Source of the DNA: Oceanospirillaceae bacterium ASP10-02a
GTDB taxonomy: Bacteria; Pseudomonadota; Gammaproteobacteria; Pseudomonadales; Balneatricaceae
Assembly (NCBI GenBank): GCA_905182035.1
Contig: CAJIZL010000011.1
Span: 1-64,000, forward strand
Length of the DNA stretch: 64,000 nucleotides
Reading direction: 5' to 3'
Shown here: in pieces, positions 27,378 to 37,320 of the stretch
Numbering within the stretch: the first letter of the stretch is position 1
How the letters are laid out: the number at the start of each line of letters is the position of its first letter
Notes under the pieces: model-generated
Told to the model about the DNA's origin: nothing
The model's input: the letters and a program-made list of their open reading frames with translations, nothing else
Database searches by the model: none
Program-made: the position numbers and the translations under genes

Positions 27378-27878
27378 ATGTCTAATGCACAAGATTCTAT
27401 GATTGAGCAAGTTGCTCATGTCCACGCCATTGATCAGACCACGGTTTGGCTAGATACCATACGTCTTAGTACCTGTAATTCTTGTAGCATGAAAAGTGGC
27501 TGTGGCCAGCGACTTATGAATCAAGCCACGGACTGCAAACGTTCGCGTATCGAATTACCTCTACCCCAAGACATGGCCCTAAATGTGGGTGATGAAGTGG
27601 TCCTCGGTATCCCTCAAAAAGCCTTTATCAAAGCCAGCTTGTTAACCTTTGCCATGCCGCTAATGATTATGCTGGCATTTGCTTCGTTGGCTCAATGGGG
27701 GGCTCTTTCTGAGCCAGCTGCAGTTGTTGCTGCATTATTGGGTTTAGGTCTTGGTTTGTTATTGTTGCGTTGGTATAGCCAAAGTGATGCCGTTTTAAGT
27801 TCCAACCAGTGGCAGCCAATGATTTTGCGCCAGCAGCGGTTAGATCAGGTACAAGAACTTTACTTTACGTCAGAATAA
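27378..27878 (+). CDS. rseC: SoxR-reducing / sigma-E regulatory protein RseC
   Basis: Inner-membrane protein of the RseC/MucC family: a positive modulator of sigma-E in E. coli, and also linked to reduction of SoxR. The N-terminal cysteine cluster STCNSCSMKSGCGQRL...DC lies near residues 32-55. Two transmembrane segments follow (SLLTFAMPLMIMLAFASLA and AAVVAALLGLGLGLLLLRW). The 166 residues match the family. It lies 28 bases after the fused anti-sigma gene, in the usual place. Confidence 0.92.
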   Translation: MSNAQDSMIEQVAHVHAIDQTTVWLDTIRLSTCNSCSMKSGCGQRLMNQATDCKRSRIELPLPQDMALNVGDEVVLGIPQKAFIKASLLTFAMPLMIMLAFASLAQWGALSEPAAVVAALLGLGLGLLLLRWYSQSDAVLSSNQWQPMILRQQRLDQVQELYFTSE

Positions 27879-28014
27879 TTTTGTCAGTGACAAACTTCGT
27901 TAAATAGCTTTGTTAACTGCAAAACTTTGTAAAGGATGGTCGAAATTGACTCTGATTATACAAAACTATCGTATGCTCCATAGATATCAATTTTGATTGT
28001 AGAGGAACTGCGTC

Positions 28015-29439
28015 ATGACCAAGCTAGTATCTTTGAACTATAAACTTCTTCCTGTATTACTGCTCTCCTTGCTTTGGTCAAGTCTTGCGCAGGCTGGACA
28101 GTTGCCGGATTTCACACGCTTAGTTGAGGAGGCATCTCCGGCTGTTGTGAACATTAGTACTTCTAGGGTCGCCAGCCAAAAACCTGCAGGGAGTCAATTT
28201 GCACTGCCAGGTCAAGAGCAGTTGCCGGAGATATTCAAACACTTCTTTGAACGCCAGTTTCCACAACAAAAATCACCACAACAAGGGCAGGCACCTAAGG
28301 CACGGTCCTCTGGTTCGGGTTTTTTGATTAGTGAGGACGGATACATATTAACCAACCATCACGTGGTAAAGGACGCTGATAAAATCATTGTCGCTTTGAG
28401 TGATCGCCGTGAAATGGAAGCAGAGTTGGTTGGCACCGACCCACGTTCTGACTTAGCTTTATTAAAAATTGAAGCTGAAGGTTTACCCTACCTTACAATG
28501 GCCGACTCTGACCAGCTTAAGGTCGGTGAGTGGGTGCTAGCTATTGGTTCTCCATTTGGGTTTGATTATTCGGTCACTGCCGGCATTGTCAGTGCCAAGG
28601 GCCGTAGCCTGCGTTCGGAAACCTATGTGCCTTTTATCCAAACAGACGTAGCTATAAATCCAGGTAATTCAGGTGGTCCTTTGTTTAACTTGGACGGCGA
28701 AGTAGTAGGTATTAATTCTCAAATTTATACTCGCTCAGGTGGTTTTATGGGACTTAGCTTTGCCATTCCTAGTAACACAGCTATCTCTGTAGTTGCTCAG
28801 TTAAGAGAAACAGGTGAGGTGGCGCGAGGTTGGCTGGGTGTGCAAATTCAAGAAGTTAGCCAAGACCTGGCAGAATCTTTTGGTTTGGATAAAGCGGCAG
28901 GGGCGTTAATTGCTCAAGTTTTAGACAAGAGCCCAGCCTTAGCGGCTGGCCTGCAAGCAGGAGATGTAATCACCCAGGTCGATGGCCATGACATTGTCAT
29001 GTCTGCCCAAGTGGCACATTTTATAGGTGCCATAGCACCGGAAAAGCTCATAGTTATCCAGTTAGTAAGAGACGGTAAAAGTATAGAGGTTGATGTGGTG
29101 ATTGGACACCTGCCTAAAAACGTAGCGGGTATCCTAAACCCTGCTCAGCAAGGCCAGTATGTTGAACGAATTGGATTGCGCGTGGCAGTCTTGGCGCCAG
29201 AAAAGGCGCAGGAATGGCGTATCCGTAATGGCATAGAAATTATAGAAGTGGATGCTGGCGTAGCTCAGGAGTTGGGTTTAAAGGCTGGAGATGTCATTAC
29301 TAGCATGGCCAATCAACGTATTGCCAGCGTAAAGCAGTTTGTTGAGTTGGCAGCAGCCTTGCCTACTCAACGTTCTATTTCGCTGCGTATTGTGCGTGAG
29401 GGCAGACCGCTGTTTGTGGCTTTTCGTTTGAATCAATAA
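28015..29439 (+). CDS. mucD: Periplasmic serine protease, DegP/MucD family
   Basis: HtrA-family protease/chaperone of the periplasm. A signal peptide ends near residue 27 (LLSLLWSSLAQAG). The catalytic triad is H116 (ILTNHHVV), D146 (PRSDLALLK) and S219 (NPGNSGGPL). Two PDZ domains follow (about 255-350 and 370-470). The 474 residues equal MucD of Pseudomonas. Its place at the end of the sigma-E operon agrees with that assignment. TTGACT at 27946-27951 in the 136-base gap may be part of its own promoter. The stop is 17 bases from the convergent pyk gene. Confidence 0.95.
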   Translation: MTKLVSLNYKLLPVLLLSLLWSSLAQAGQLPDFTRLVEEASPAVVNISTSRVASQKPAGSQFALPGQEQLPEIFKHFFERQFPQQKSPQQGQAPKARSSGSGFLISEDGYILTNHHVVKDADKIIVALSDRREMEAELVGTDPRSDLALLKIEAEGLPYLTMADSDQLKVGEWVLAIGSPFGFDYSVTAGIVSAKGRSLRSETYVPFIQTDVAINPGNSGGPLFNLDGEVVGINSQIYTRSGGFMGLSFAIPSNTAISVVAQLRETGEVARGWLGVQIQEVSQDLAESFGLDKAAGALIAQVLDKSPALAAGLQAGDVITQVDGHDIVMSAQVAHFIGAIAPEKLIVIQLVRDGKSIEVDVVIGHLPKNVAGILNPAQQGQYVERIGLRVAVLAPEKAQEWRIRNGIEIIEVDAGVAQELGLKAGDVITSMANQRIASVKQFVELAAALPTQRSISLRIVREGRPLFVAFRLNQ

Positions 29440-29456
29440 AAACAGAGAAAGGCCAT

Positions 29457-30905
29457 TTACTGAATGTGATTGCCCACGCGCACTACTTTTAACGTATTAG
29501 TGCCGCCATGGGCCTTGACGTAATCACCTTTGGTAATAAGTACGATGTCGCCATCTTGCACCACACCTAATTCTTTAAGTTGCTCCACAGCAATATGGTT
29601 GACCTTGGCGTTATCCAATACTTCAGAATCGAAAGGGTGAGTAATTACTCCTCGGTATAGGCATACACGGCGCTGGGTTTCCGCTTGTGGGGTAAAGGCA
29701 AAGATGGGTATGACTGAGCGTATGCGTGACATGAGTAGTGGGGTCTTGCCTGTTTGAGTCATGCAAATAATGGCTTTAACCCCTTCTAGGTGGTTGGCTG
29801 CATACATGGCGCTTAACGCAACACTTTCATCAATGCTGTGTACGGTAATATCAAGCCGGTGAGATGACTTGTAAGCTTTGTGGTGTTGCTCAGCGCCCAA
29901 GCAAACCCTCGCCATGGCTTCTACAGTTTGGGCTGGGAAATCACCTACGGCGGTTTCGGCAGACAGCATTACTGCGTCCGTGCCATCCATCACTGCATTG
30001 GCAACGTCAGATACTTCTGCACGAGTGGGCATGGGACTAGTGATCATAGACTCCATCATTTGTGTTGCGGTAATGACAATACGGTTGAGGCGGCGTGTGT
30101 GTTTAATGATGTCTTTTTGCACTCCCACTAATAGAGCATCTCCTATTTCTACGGCTAGATCGCCTCGGGCCACCATCACACCTTCAGAGGCTTCAATAAT
30201 ACCTTCAAGGACTACAGGGTTAATGGCTTCGGCGCGTTCTATTTTGGCAATTAAACTGGCATTGCTGTTAGCTTTTTCAAGTAACGCGCGGGCTTCGTGC
30301 ATATCGTCTGCATTGCGCACAAATGAAATGGCAATATAGTCTACGCCAATTTCTGCAGCAGTAATTAGGTCGGCACGGTCTTTATCTGTTAATGCGGGTG
30401 CTGATAAGCCGCCGCCCTGTAAATTGATACCTTTGTTATTAGATAGTGGGCCACCAATTTCAACCTGGGTGTGGACTTTCCCTTCGCTTACACGAACAAC
30501 CTTAAGCACGATGCGACCGTCATCCAGCAAAAGAATGTCATCTTTGTTGAGGTCTTTGCCTAATGCAGGAAAGTCCAAACCTACGGCTTGTTCAGTACCT
30601 GTTTCCAGATCCATGGAAGGATCTAATACAAATTCTTGGCCTTCGTGCAGTTGCACTTTGTTGTTGGTAAATCGAGCAACGCGAACTTTAGGGCCTTGCA
30701 AATCTGCCAGCAAGGCTACGTGGCGGCCTACCTCCTTGGCGGCTTGAAGTACCGTTTCTGCTCGTTGTTTATGATCGGCTGGGCTGCCATGGGAAAAATT
30801 TAGCCTGACTACGTCGGTACCGGCTGCAATAATACTTTTGAGAACTGCTGGGCTACTTGTGGCCGGGCCTAAAGTAGCAACAATTTTAGTACGTCGTAAT
30901 TGCAT
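29457..30905 (-). CDS. pykA: Pyruvate kinase
   Basis: Converts phosphoenolpyruvate and ADP to pyruvate and ATP, the last step of lower glycolysis. The ATG at 30905 starts at MQLRRTKIVATLGPA, giving 482 residues, near E. coli PykA (480); the upstream GTG at 30962 is rejected. Key segments are VVRLNFSHGS, ALLADLQGPKVRVARF, SLIAKIERAEAI (active-site Lys), VMVARGDLAVEI and TATQMMESMI. It lies 64 bases downstream of gap on the same strand, so the two may be one transcript. The PykA rather than PykF label is from length and general resemblance. Confidence 0.94.
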   Translation of the reverse strand: MQLRRTKIVATLGPATSSPAVLKSIIAAGTDVVRLNFSHGSPADHKQRAETVLQAAKEVGRHVALLADLQGPKVRVARFTNNKVQLHEGQEFVLDPSMDLETGTEQAVGLDFPALGKDLNKDDILLLDDGRIVLKVVRVSEGKVHTQVEIGGPLSNNKGINLQGGGLSAPALTDKDRADLITAAEIGVDYIAISFVRNADDMHEARALLEKANSNASLIAKIERAEAINPVVLEGIIEASEGVMVARGDLAVEIGDALLVGVQKDIIKHTRRLNRIVITATQMMESMITSPMPTRAEVSDVANAVMDGTDAVMLSAETAVGDFPAQTVEAMARVCLGAEQHHKAYKSSHRLDITVHSIDESVALSAMYAANHLEGVKAIICMTQTGKTPLLMSRIRSVIPIFAFTPQAETQRRVCLYRGVITHPFDSEVLDNAKVNHIAVEQLKELGVVQDGDIVLITKGDYVKAHGGTNTLKVVRVGNHIQ

Positions 30906-30969
30906 GATATTAAGATATTGTCCTTGATGATGAGGTGGTGCGCTAGTAGCGCGGGGCTGCACCTGAGGG

Positions 30970-31989
30970 TTAATGGTGCATTAGCGCTAGGCTGGTGTCC
31001 AGCATTCTGTTGCTAAACCCCCATTCATTGTCATACCAAGCCATTACTTTAACTAAATTGCCTTGGGCTCGGGTGTGGTTAGAGTCAAAGCTTGAGGATT
31101 TGGCGCTATGGTTAAAATCTACAGACACTAATGGTTGGTTTACGTAGTCCATAATATAGTCCAGCTCAGGGTCATTTTTAATGGCATTTTTTACATACTG
31201 GTTGACGTCATGGGCGCTGGTTTCTTTACCAGCCACAAAAGTAAGGTCTACCAATGAAACGTTGATAGTGGGTACACGAATGGCCATGCCATCTAGGCGG
31301 CCGTTAAGCTGGGGGAGCACCAAACCTACTGCTGCTGCAGCACCGGTTTGTGTGGGAATCATTGATGTGGTGGCAGAGCGAGCGCGGTACAAATCGCTGT
31401 GCAGGCCGTCTGTGAGTAGTTGGTCGTTGGTATAGGCGTGGATGGTAGTCATTTGTCCTTGTTTTATACCTACGGTCTGGTCCAGTATCTTAGCTAAGGG
31501 TGCAAGGCAATTGGTGGTGCAAGACGCATTAGATATGATGCGTTCTTTCCCTGTGAGAGTCTGGTGGTTAACCCCATAGACAATAGTGGCATCTAAATCT
31601 TGGCCTGGGGCGGAAATTAATACCTTATGTGCGCCAGCGTCAATATGGGCCTGGGCGTCTTGTCGGTGAGTAAATAAGCCGGTGCATTCAAGCACAAGGT
31701 CTATGTTAAGAGTGTGCCATGGCAGTTGGCTTGGATCTCTAACTTGATACAGGTGGATTTTGTCTTGGTTGATGTATAGGTGTTGATCATCGTATTCAAC
31801 TTGGCCATTAAAACGGCCGTGTACGCTATCAAATTGCAATAAGTGGGCATTGGTTTGAGGATTGCCCAGGTCATTTATAGCAACGATTTCAAAAGCTTGT
31901 TGATAGTTGGTAGGGCTATTTTCATAGATAGCGCGGACGATATTGCGGCCAATGCGACCAAATCCGTTGATGGCGATGCGGATGCTCAT
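30970..31989 (-). CDS. gap: Glyceraldehyde-3-phosphate dehydrogenase, type I
   Basis: NAD-dependent oxidation and phosphorylation of glyceraldehyde 3-phosphate. The Rossmann motif [18 protein letters not shown] opens the protein, the catalytic Cys is C157 in [13 protein letters not shown], and a conserved [14 protein letters not shown] ends it. The 339 residues match. It is divergent from edd, with a palindrome resembling a HexR operator over its predicted -10. In related bacteria a gap of this kind serves the Entner-Doudoroff branch. Confidence 0.95.
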   Translation of the reverse strand: MSIRIAINGFGRIGRNIVRAIYENSPTNYQQAFEIVAINDLGNPQTNAHLLQFDSVHGRFNGQVEYDDQHLYINQDKIHLYQVRDPSQLPWHTLNIDLVLECTGLFTHRQDAQAHIDAGAHKVLISAPGQDLDATIVYGVNHQTLTGKERIISNASCTTNCLAPLAKILDQTVGIKQGQMTTIHAYTNDQLLTDGLHSDLYRARSATTSMIPTQTGAAAAVGLVLPQLNGRLDGMAIRVPTINVSLVDLTFVAGKETSAHDVNQYVKNAIKNDPELDYIMDYVNQPLVSVDFNHSAKSSSFDSNHTRAQGNLVKVMAWYDNEWGFSNRMLDTSLALMHH

Positions 31990-32010
31990 TTTTCTATCTC
32001 TAACGTATTT

Positions 32011-32029
32011 TGTGGTAATATTACTAACA
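32011..32029. promoter_or_regulatory. Candidate HexR operator and gap promoter
   Basis: TGTGGTAATATTACTAACA, with the core GGTAATATTAC at 32014-32024. On the minus strand, TTGATT (plus-strand AATCAA, 32041-32046) and TAATAT (plus-strand ATATTA, 32018-32023) are 17 bases apart and form a plausible gap promoter whose -10 lies inside the palindrome. The same core recurs before edd and between zwf and hexR. HexR is the known repressor of such genes; the link here is inference. Confidence 0.5.
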
Positions 32030-32084
32030 TTATTACATTAAATCAATTAAATTGGTTTATATGTGTTCCAGATTAAAGAAATAT

Positions 32085-32103
32085 TTGTTAATATTACGTA
32101 ATA
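32085..32103. promoter_or_regulatory. Candidate HexR operator before edd
   Basis: TTTGTTAATATTACGTAATA-like site with the core GTTAATATTAC at 32087-32097, one base different from the other two sites. It lies 25 bases upstream of the edd start, a position suited to repression. No convincing sigma-70 promoter could be assigned by eye for edd. Confidence 0.48.
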
Positions 32104-32127
32104 AAGTTAAGTAAGAAGAGAGTTATC

Positions 32128-33942
32128 ATGGACAGCGTAATGCACAGTAAAGTAGCGCAGGTAACCCAGGCAATTGTTGAGCGTAGTCGCGCCTCCCGTA
32201 GTGATTATTTACAGCGTATTGATGGAGCTAAAGCTAGCAAAGTTAGCCGCTCTAACCTTTCATGTGGCAACTTGGCCCATGGGTTCGCTGCTTGCCCCCA
32301 GCAAGATAAAGATCGTTTAACCATGATGGATGAGGCCAACGTTGCTATTGTGTCGGCCTATAACGATATGCTTTCAGCTCATCAGCCCTTCGAGCGCTAC
32401 CCTCACATTATTAAACAGGCGGTGAGAGAAATGGGTAGTGTGGCGCAATTTGCTGGTGGTGTGCCGGCTATGTGTGATGGTGTTACCCAAGGCCAGCCAG
32501 GTATGGAGTTGAGCTTGTTTAGTCGAGATGTCATTGCCATGTCGACTGCAGTAGCTTTGTCTCATAACATGTTTGATGCAGTGCTGTGTTTGGGAGTGTG
32601 TGACAAGATTGTCCCTGGGTTGTTAATCGGCGCATTGAGTTTTGGCCACCTTCCCATTGTATTTGTACCCGCAGGCCCCATGTCTTCGGGCTTGCCTAAT
32701 ACCGAAAAAGCGCGCATTCGTCAGCTTTACGCAGAAGGTAAGGTCGGTCGTGATGAATTATTGGCTTGTGAGTCTGAGTCTTACCATAGTGCAGGCACCT
32801 GTACTTTTTACGGCACTGCTAATAGCAATCAATTATTGATGGAAGTCATGGGCTTGCATCTGCCAGGCGCCTCGTTTGTGCCACCTGATGGCGAGTTGCG
32901 TGACGACTTGACACGTTATGCAGCCCAGCAAGTGGTTAAATTAACCCACCCTTCGCAACAACAAAATCTTGCCCAAATCGTATCTGAAAAAACCATAGTT
33001 AATGCCATAGTGGCTTTATTATCTACTGGCGGTTCCACCAATCACACGTTACATTTGATTGCTATTGCTAAGGCTGCGGGGATTATTGTTAATTGGGATG
33101 ATTTTGCTGAATTGTCTAGCGTGGTGCCGAGTTTGACGCGGATCTACCCCAATGGCCAAGCTGATATTAATGTTTTTCATGGAGCTGGTGGAGTGCCTTA
33201 TTTAATTCAAACTCTGTTGCACGGAGGCCTGCTGCATGAAGATGTAGAAACAATTATGGGTCATGGCTTAGGTCAATATTGTCAGGAGCCAAAATTACTA
33301 TCAGGCAAGTTAATATGGCAGCCAGCACCAGAACAAAGTGCCGATCTTGACGTGTTAGCCTGTGTATCAGCCCCCTTTTCCAAAACTGGTGGCTTGGTGA
33401 CCTTGCAAGGAAATTTAGGTCGGAGTGTGGCCAAGGTATCGGCGGTAAAATCCGAACACTGGCTGGTAGAAGCGGAGGCTGTGGTATTTGATTCACAATT
33501 AGAATTTGAGCAGGCGTTTAAGCGAGGAGAGTTAGAGCGAGATCTCATTGCAGTGTTACGTTTTCAAGGCCCACAAGCCTGCGGCATGCCCGAATTACAT
33601 AAATTGACGCCTTATTTGGGTGTCTTGCAAGACCGAGGTTTTAATGTGGCTTTGGTCACTGATGGTCGAATGTCTGGTGCTTCGGGTAAGGTTCCGGCGG
33701 CCATACACCTTCATCCTGAGGCTAAAGTCGGTGGCTTAATAAGCAAAATCGAAAATGGGGATTTGTTAAGGCTAGACTGCCATAATGGGCGTTTAGAGCT
33801 GCTAGTTGAAGATAATATCCTACAAGCTCGACCAGTTTCTCAACAGGCGCAAGCCGTGACACACGGCATGGGTCGAGAGCTATTTTCCAATATGCGTAAG
33901 CAGGTCAGTAGCGCCGAAATGGGTGCCAGCACTTGTTTGTGA
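32128..33942 (+). CDS. edd: 6-phosphogluconate dehydratase
   Basis: Iron-sulfur dehydratase making 2-keto-3-deoxy-6-phosphogluconate, the first committed Entner-Doudoroff step. The 604 residues match E. coli Edd (603). IlvD/Edd signatures are [41 protein letters not shown] (cluster cysteines), [12 protein letters not shown] and [27 protein letters not shown] ribosome-binding region precedes the ATG. It begins an edd-glk-pgi rightward unit. Confidence 0.97.
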   Translation: MDSVMHSKVAQVTQAIVERSRASRSDYLQRIDGAKASKVSRSNLSCGNLAHGFAACPQQDKDRLTMMDEANVAIVSAYNDMLSAHQPFERYPHIIKQAVREMGSVAQFAGGVPAMCDGVTQGQPGMELSLFSRDVIAMSTAVALSHNMFDAVLCLGVCDKIVPGLLIGALSFGHLPIVFVPAGPMSSGLPNTEKARIRQLYAEGKVGRDELLACESESYHSAGTCTFYGTANSNQLLMEVMGLHLPGASFVPPDGELRDDLTRYAAQQVVKLTHPSQQQNLAQIVSEKTIVNAIVALLSTGGSTNHTLHLIAIAKAAGIIVNWDDFAELSSVVPSLTRIYPNGQADINVFHGAGGVPYLIQTLLHGGLLHEDVETIMGHGLGQYCQEPKLLSGKLIWQPAPEQSADLDVLACVSAPFSKTGGLVTLQGNLGRSVAKVSAVKSEHWLVEAEAVVFDSQLEFEQAFKRGELERDLIAVLRFQGPQACGMPELHKLTPYLGVLQDRGFNVALVTDGRMSGASGKVPAAIHLHPEAKVGGLISKIENGDLLRLDCHNGRLELLVEDNILQARPVSQQAQAVTHGMGRELFSNMRKQVSSAEMGASTCL

Positions 33943-33975
33943 TTGTGTGCTGTGATTAAAGGGAAATTTATACTT

Positions 33976-34956
33976 ATGACTAAATATGACTTAGTCGCTG
34001 ATGTTGGGGCTACCAATGCTCGTTTTGCTTTAACGCAGGGTAGCTCACCGGCTTTGGTGCACATTAAGGTGTTAGCCTGTGCTGATTACCCAAGTTTAGA
34101 AGCGGCTGTATCCGCCTACCTTGCAAGCACAGGTGCCGCGGGTTTAATTATCAAGGCTTGTATTGCCATAGCGGCCACCGTACATTTGCCAGAATTTTCC
34201 CTGGCCAACAATCATTGGTGTGTTAATAAAGCTCAAGTGAATGCCGTCCTCAAGGTTGAGGCCCTGTGGATCAATGATTTTACGGCCCAAGCTTGGGCGA
34301 TGTCAGAAATTACTGACGACGAACTGCTAGTTGTGAAGCAAGGCCAGGCAGAAATGTGGGGCAACCGATTAGTAATGGGCCCAGGTACTGGTTTAGGTGT
34401 GGCAGGATTGATTGCCTATGATAAGGGTTGGTTGCCGGTCATGGGTGAAGGTGGCCATGTAGGGTTCGCGCCAACCAATAGGTTGCACGCAGAAATACTG
34501 ACTTACATGTGGGATAACTATGGGCATGTTTCGACGGAACGCCTGTTATCAGGTTCGGGCATGATGGACTTATATGCAGCAGTTGCACATGTCAACGCCA
34601 CCCATCCGCGCTTAACAAACCCCACTGATGTTTTGCAGCAAGCTCAGCTGTCCACGCCGGACGACTTGGCCCACCAAACCCTATGTCTTTTCTGTGACAT
34701 GCTGGGCAACGCTGTGGCCAATGGGGCCTTGATGTTTGGTGCAGTGGGTGGGGTTTATTTGACTGGTGGAATTTTACCTCGGATGTATGATTTCTTATTG
34801 GCCAGCGAATTTGGTCACAGCTTTACCAACAAGGGCCGGACATCTCCTTATCTGCACCAGATTCCCATTTACCTTTGTACTGCAGAGCAACCTGGCCTGC
34901 AAGGTGCATCGATTGCCCTAAAACATGAGTCACGGAGGAAAGATGTTACAGCTTGA
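33976..34956 (+). CDS. glk: Glucokinase
   Basis: ATP-dependent phosphorylation of glucose. The 326-residue product resembles E. coli Glk closely (321): KYDLVADVGATNARFAL, LWINDFTAQAWAM, VMGPGTGLGVAGL, GEGGHVGFAPTN, STERLLSGSGMMDLY and GGVYLTGGILPRM. The ATG at 33976 begins MTKYDLVADVG; the frame stays open up to a TTG at 33943 directly after the edd stop, which is less likely. Its 3' end overlaps pgi by 14 bases, so translation is probably coupled. Confidence 0.95.
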   Translation: MTKYDLVADVGATNARFALTQGSSPALVHIKVLACADYPSLEAAVSAYLASTGAAGLIIKACIAIAATVHLPEFSLANNHWCVNKAQVNAVLKVEALWINDFTAQAWAMSEITDDELLVVKQGQAEMWGNRLVMGPGTGLGVAGLIAYDKGWLPVMGEGGHVGFAPTNRLHAEILTYMWDNYGHVSTERLLSGSGMMDLYAAVAHVNATHPRLTNPTDVLQQAQLSTPDDLAHQTLCLFCDMLGNAVANGALMFGAVGGVYLTGGILPRMYDFLLASEFGHSFTNKGRTSPYLHQIPIYLCTAEQPGLQGASIALKHESRRKDVTA

Positions 34957-36583
34957 AAAATCCAAACACTGGCAGAAATTGCAGCAATTGGCAGTGCAGT
35001 ACCGCAGCACTCACTTACGTGAACTATTTGCTAATGAAGGTAATCGCTTTAACACCTATTCTATTGAGTTGCCTAACTTATTATTAGATTACTCTAAAAA
35101 CTGCCTGACACCTGAAATAATGCAGGCGTTATTTGGTTTGGCGCAAGATATGGGTCTGAGCTCCTCCATAGAGAGCATGTACCGAGGCGCAAAAATCAAC
35201 ATAACTGAAGACCGTGCGGTATTGCACACGGCTTTGCGTAACCGCAGTAATTCACCCGTTTACGTAGACCAAACCAACGTGATGGAGATGATCAATAACG
35301 AACTAGCGCATATGTGTGAGTTTGTGGAAAAAGTGCGCAGTGGTGAGTGGCTTGGATATTCTGGAAAGCGTATTACTGATGTGGTGAACATCGGTATTGG
35401 TGGGTCTAACTTGGGGCCAAAAATGGTTACCCAAGCACTACGCTCATATGCAGATTCCACCATCCGCGTGCACTTTATCTCCAATATAGATGGGGTGGAG
35501 ATTGCTGAAATTTTACGCCCTTTAAATGCTGAGCAAGTTTTGTTTGTAGTGGCGTCTAAAACCTTTACCACTAGCGAAACGATGACCAATGCCCAAACTG
35601 CGCGTAATTGGCTGATGGCGTCGGCATTTGACGAGCGTGCAGTACAACAGCACTTTGTGGCTGTGTCATCCAACACGGAAGCGGTGCAGGCATTTGGTAT
35701 TGATAAGGAATTTATGTTCTCTATGTGGGATTGGGTAGGGGGTCGATACTCCATCTGGTCTGCCATTGGCTTGCCCATTGCCTTATACCTAGGCTTTGAT
35801 AAGTTTGAGCAGTTATTAACGGGCGCCCATGACATGGATCGCCACTTTAGAGATGCGCCAGCGCCAGCAAACATGCCTACTATTATGGCGTTAGTGAGCA
35901 TTTGGAATGGGCTGTTACATGGGGCGCAAAGCCACGTGATATTGCCCTATGACCAACCTTTAGAAAGCTTCACTGCGTATATCCAGCAGGCAGATATGGA
36001 GAGTAATGGTAAGCATGTCGATCGTCAAGGTAATCAAGTGGCTTATCCTACAGCGTCTGTCGTGTGGGGCCAGTTAGGTATTGATGGGCAGCATGCATTC
36101 TATCAATTATTGCACCAAGGTAACGTCATAGTGCCAGCGGATTTTATAGGCTCGCTGGCTAGTTCTACTCCCGTTAAAGGCCACCATGAAAATCTTATGG
36201 CTAACTTCTTTGCCCAGACTGAGGCGCTGATGAATGGTATCAGTGCTGAAGAAGTAAGGAGCCAATTAGAAACTCAGGGATTAGACTCACAAGAGCTTGA
36301 AAAACTGTTGCCCCATAAAGTGCACCAAGGTAACCGGCCTAGTAATACCTTATTGCTTAAGCAGATAGATCCAAGAAATTTGGGTGCGCTCATTGCGCTC
36401 TATGAGCACAAAATATTTGCCCAGGGAGTGATTTGGGATCTCTGCTCTTTTGATCAATGGGGTGTTGAACTAGGCAAGATCCTAGCTAAGGGCATATTGC
36501 AGGAAATTGAAGGTGACGCAGGGCATCAACATGATGACTCTACTAATGCGTTAATTGACTACTTTAAGGGCTCTCGCATTTAG
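34943..36583 (+). CDS. pgi: Glucose-6-phosphate isomerase
   Basis: Interconverts glucose 6-phosphate and fructose 6-phosphate. The ATG at 34943 is preceded by GGAGGAAAG and gives 546 residues (E. coli 549); an upstream ATG at 34925 has no ribosome-binding site. Signatures include VVNIGIGGSNLGPKMV, VASKTFTTSETMTNA, MWDWVGGRYSIWSAIGLPI and GNVIVPADFIG. With Edd and Zwf it lets fructose 6-phosphate be recycled through the Entner-Doudoroff route. A terminator follows. Confidence 0.96.
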   Translation: MLQLEKSKHWQKLQQLAVQYRSTHLRELFANEGNRFNTYSIELPNLLLDYSKNCLTPEIMQALFGLAQDMGLSSSIESMYRGAKINITEDRAVLHTALRNRSNSPVYVDQTNVMEMINNELAHMCEFVEKVRSGEWLGYSGKRITDVVNIGIGGSNLGPKMVTQALRSYADSTIRVHFISNIDGVEIAEILRPLNAEQVLFVVASKTFTTSETMTNAQTARNWLMASAFDERAVQQHFVAVSSNTEAVQAFGIDKEFMFSMWDWVGGRYSIWSAIGLPIALYLGFDKFEQLLTGAHDMDRHFRDAPAPANMPTIMALVSIWNGLLHGAQSHVILPYDQPLESFTAYIQQADMESNGKHVDRQGNQVAYPTASVVWGQLGIDGQHAFYQLLHQGNVIVPADFIGSLASSTPVKGHHENLMANFFAQTEALMNGISAEEVRSQLETQGLDSQELEKLLPHKVHQGNRPSNTLLLKQIDPRNLGALIALYEHKIFAQGVIWDLCSFDQWGVELGKILAKGILQEIEGDAGHQHDDSTNALIDYFKGSRI

Positions 36584-36611
36584 AGTATTTATTATAGGCA
36601 GTAGTGCTTTT

Positions 36612-36637
36612 GCCCTTTAAGTTTAAAGGGCTTTTTT
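36612..36637 (+). terminator. Rho-independent terminator after pgi
   Basis: A near-perfect palindrome, GCCCTTTAA-GT-TTAAAGGGC (36612-36631), followed by six T residues. The inner pairs must open to form a loop, leaving about seven pairs. It ends the edd-glk-pgi transcript; there is no T run in the leftward direction, so it does not obviously serve eda. Confidence 0.88.
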
Positions 36638-36654
36638 CGTTATATACTTAGGTT

Positions 36655-37320
36655 TTAAGACGAGGTGAGGGTGCAAGTTTGCTTGGCTAACTCTTCTATG
36701 GCTTGCCAATTTCCCTGCTGTACTGCGTCAGTAGGCGTTAACCATGTACCACCTACACACATCACGTTATTCAGCGCTAAATAGTCTGCTGCATTGGTAG
36801 GCTTGATGCCTCCAGTTGGGCAAAACTTAAGGTCGCTAATGGGGCCTCCAATGGCCTTTAGAAAATCTACTCCGCCCACTACAGCTGCGGGAAATAGTTT
36901 AAACCTTCGGTAACCTAACGCCATGGCTTGCATTGCTTCGCTTACACTGGCGATGCCTGGCAACAATGGCACTGCACTTCGGCTACCGTGATGTAAAAGC
37001 TCTGCCGTAAAACCTGGACTAACAATAAAATCAGCCCCCGCTTCAACACATGCGTCATATTGTTCTGGTGTTAGCACAGTGCCGGCACCAATGATGGCTT
37101 CTGGTAAAGCTTTTTTGAGCTGTTTGATAGCACTTAAACCATAGTTACTACGTAGGGTAATTTCCAATACTGTTAAGCCGCCAGTCACCAATGCCTTGCC
37201 AATACCAATGGCTTGTTCAGGACTATCTAGAGTGAGTACTGGAATCACGGGTACAGTGGCGCAAATTTGATCTAAGCGTTGAGTGTTTTTGTGAATCTGG
37301 GCAGAGTTTGAAGCGGACAT
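36655..37320 (-). CDS. eda: KDPG / KHG aldolase
   Basis: Cleaves 2-keto-3-deoxy-6-phosphogluconate to pyruvate and glyceraldehyde 3-phosphate, the second Entner-Doudoroff step. The 221 residues contain VLEITLRSNYG (catalytic Glu), IIGAGTVLTPEQ, GADFIVSPG, YRRFKLFPAAVVGG (Schiff-base Lys) and LKFCPTGGI. Its start directly abuts the pgl stop, so zwf-pgl-eda appear to be one leftward operon. Confidence 0.96.
   Translation of the reverse strand: MSASNSAQIHKNTQRLDQICATVPVIPVLTLDSPEQAIGIGKALVTGGLTVLEITLRSNYGLSAIKQLKKALPEAIIGAGTVLTPEQYDACVEAGADFIVSPGFTAELLHHGSRSAVPLLPGIASVSEAMQAMALGYRRFKLFPAAVVGGVDFLKAIGGPISDLKFCPTGGIKPTNAADYLALNNVMCVGGTWLTPTDAVQQGNWQAIEELAKQTCTLTSS

Noticed and set aside
27855..27955. 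Sigma-E promoter ahead of the DegP-type protease gene (GAACTT at 27855; AACTT at 27923 with TCTGA at 27951)
   Set aside because: No -35/-10 pair has an acceptable spacing; the elements are 9, 12 or 23 bases apart.
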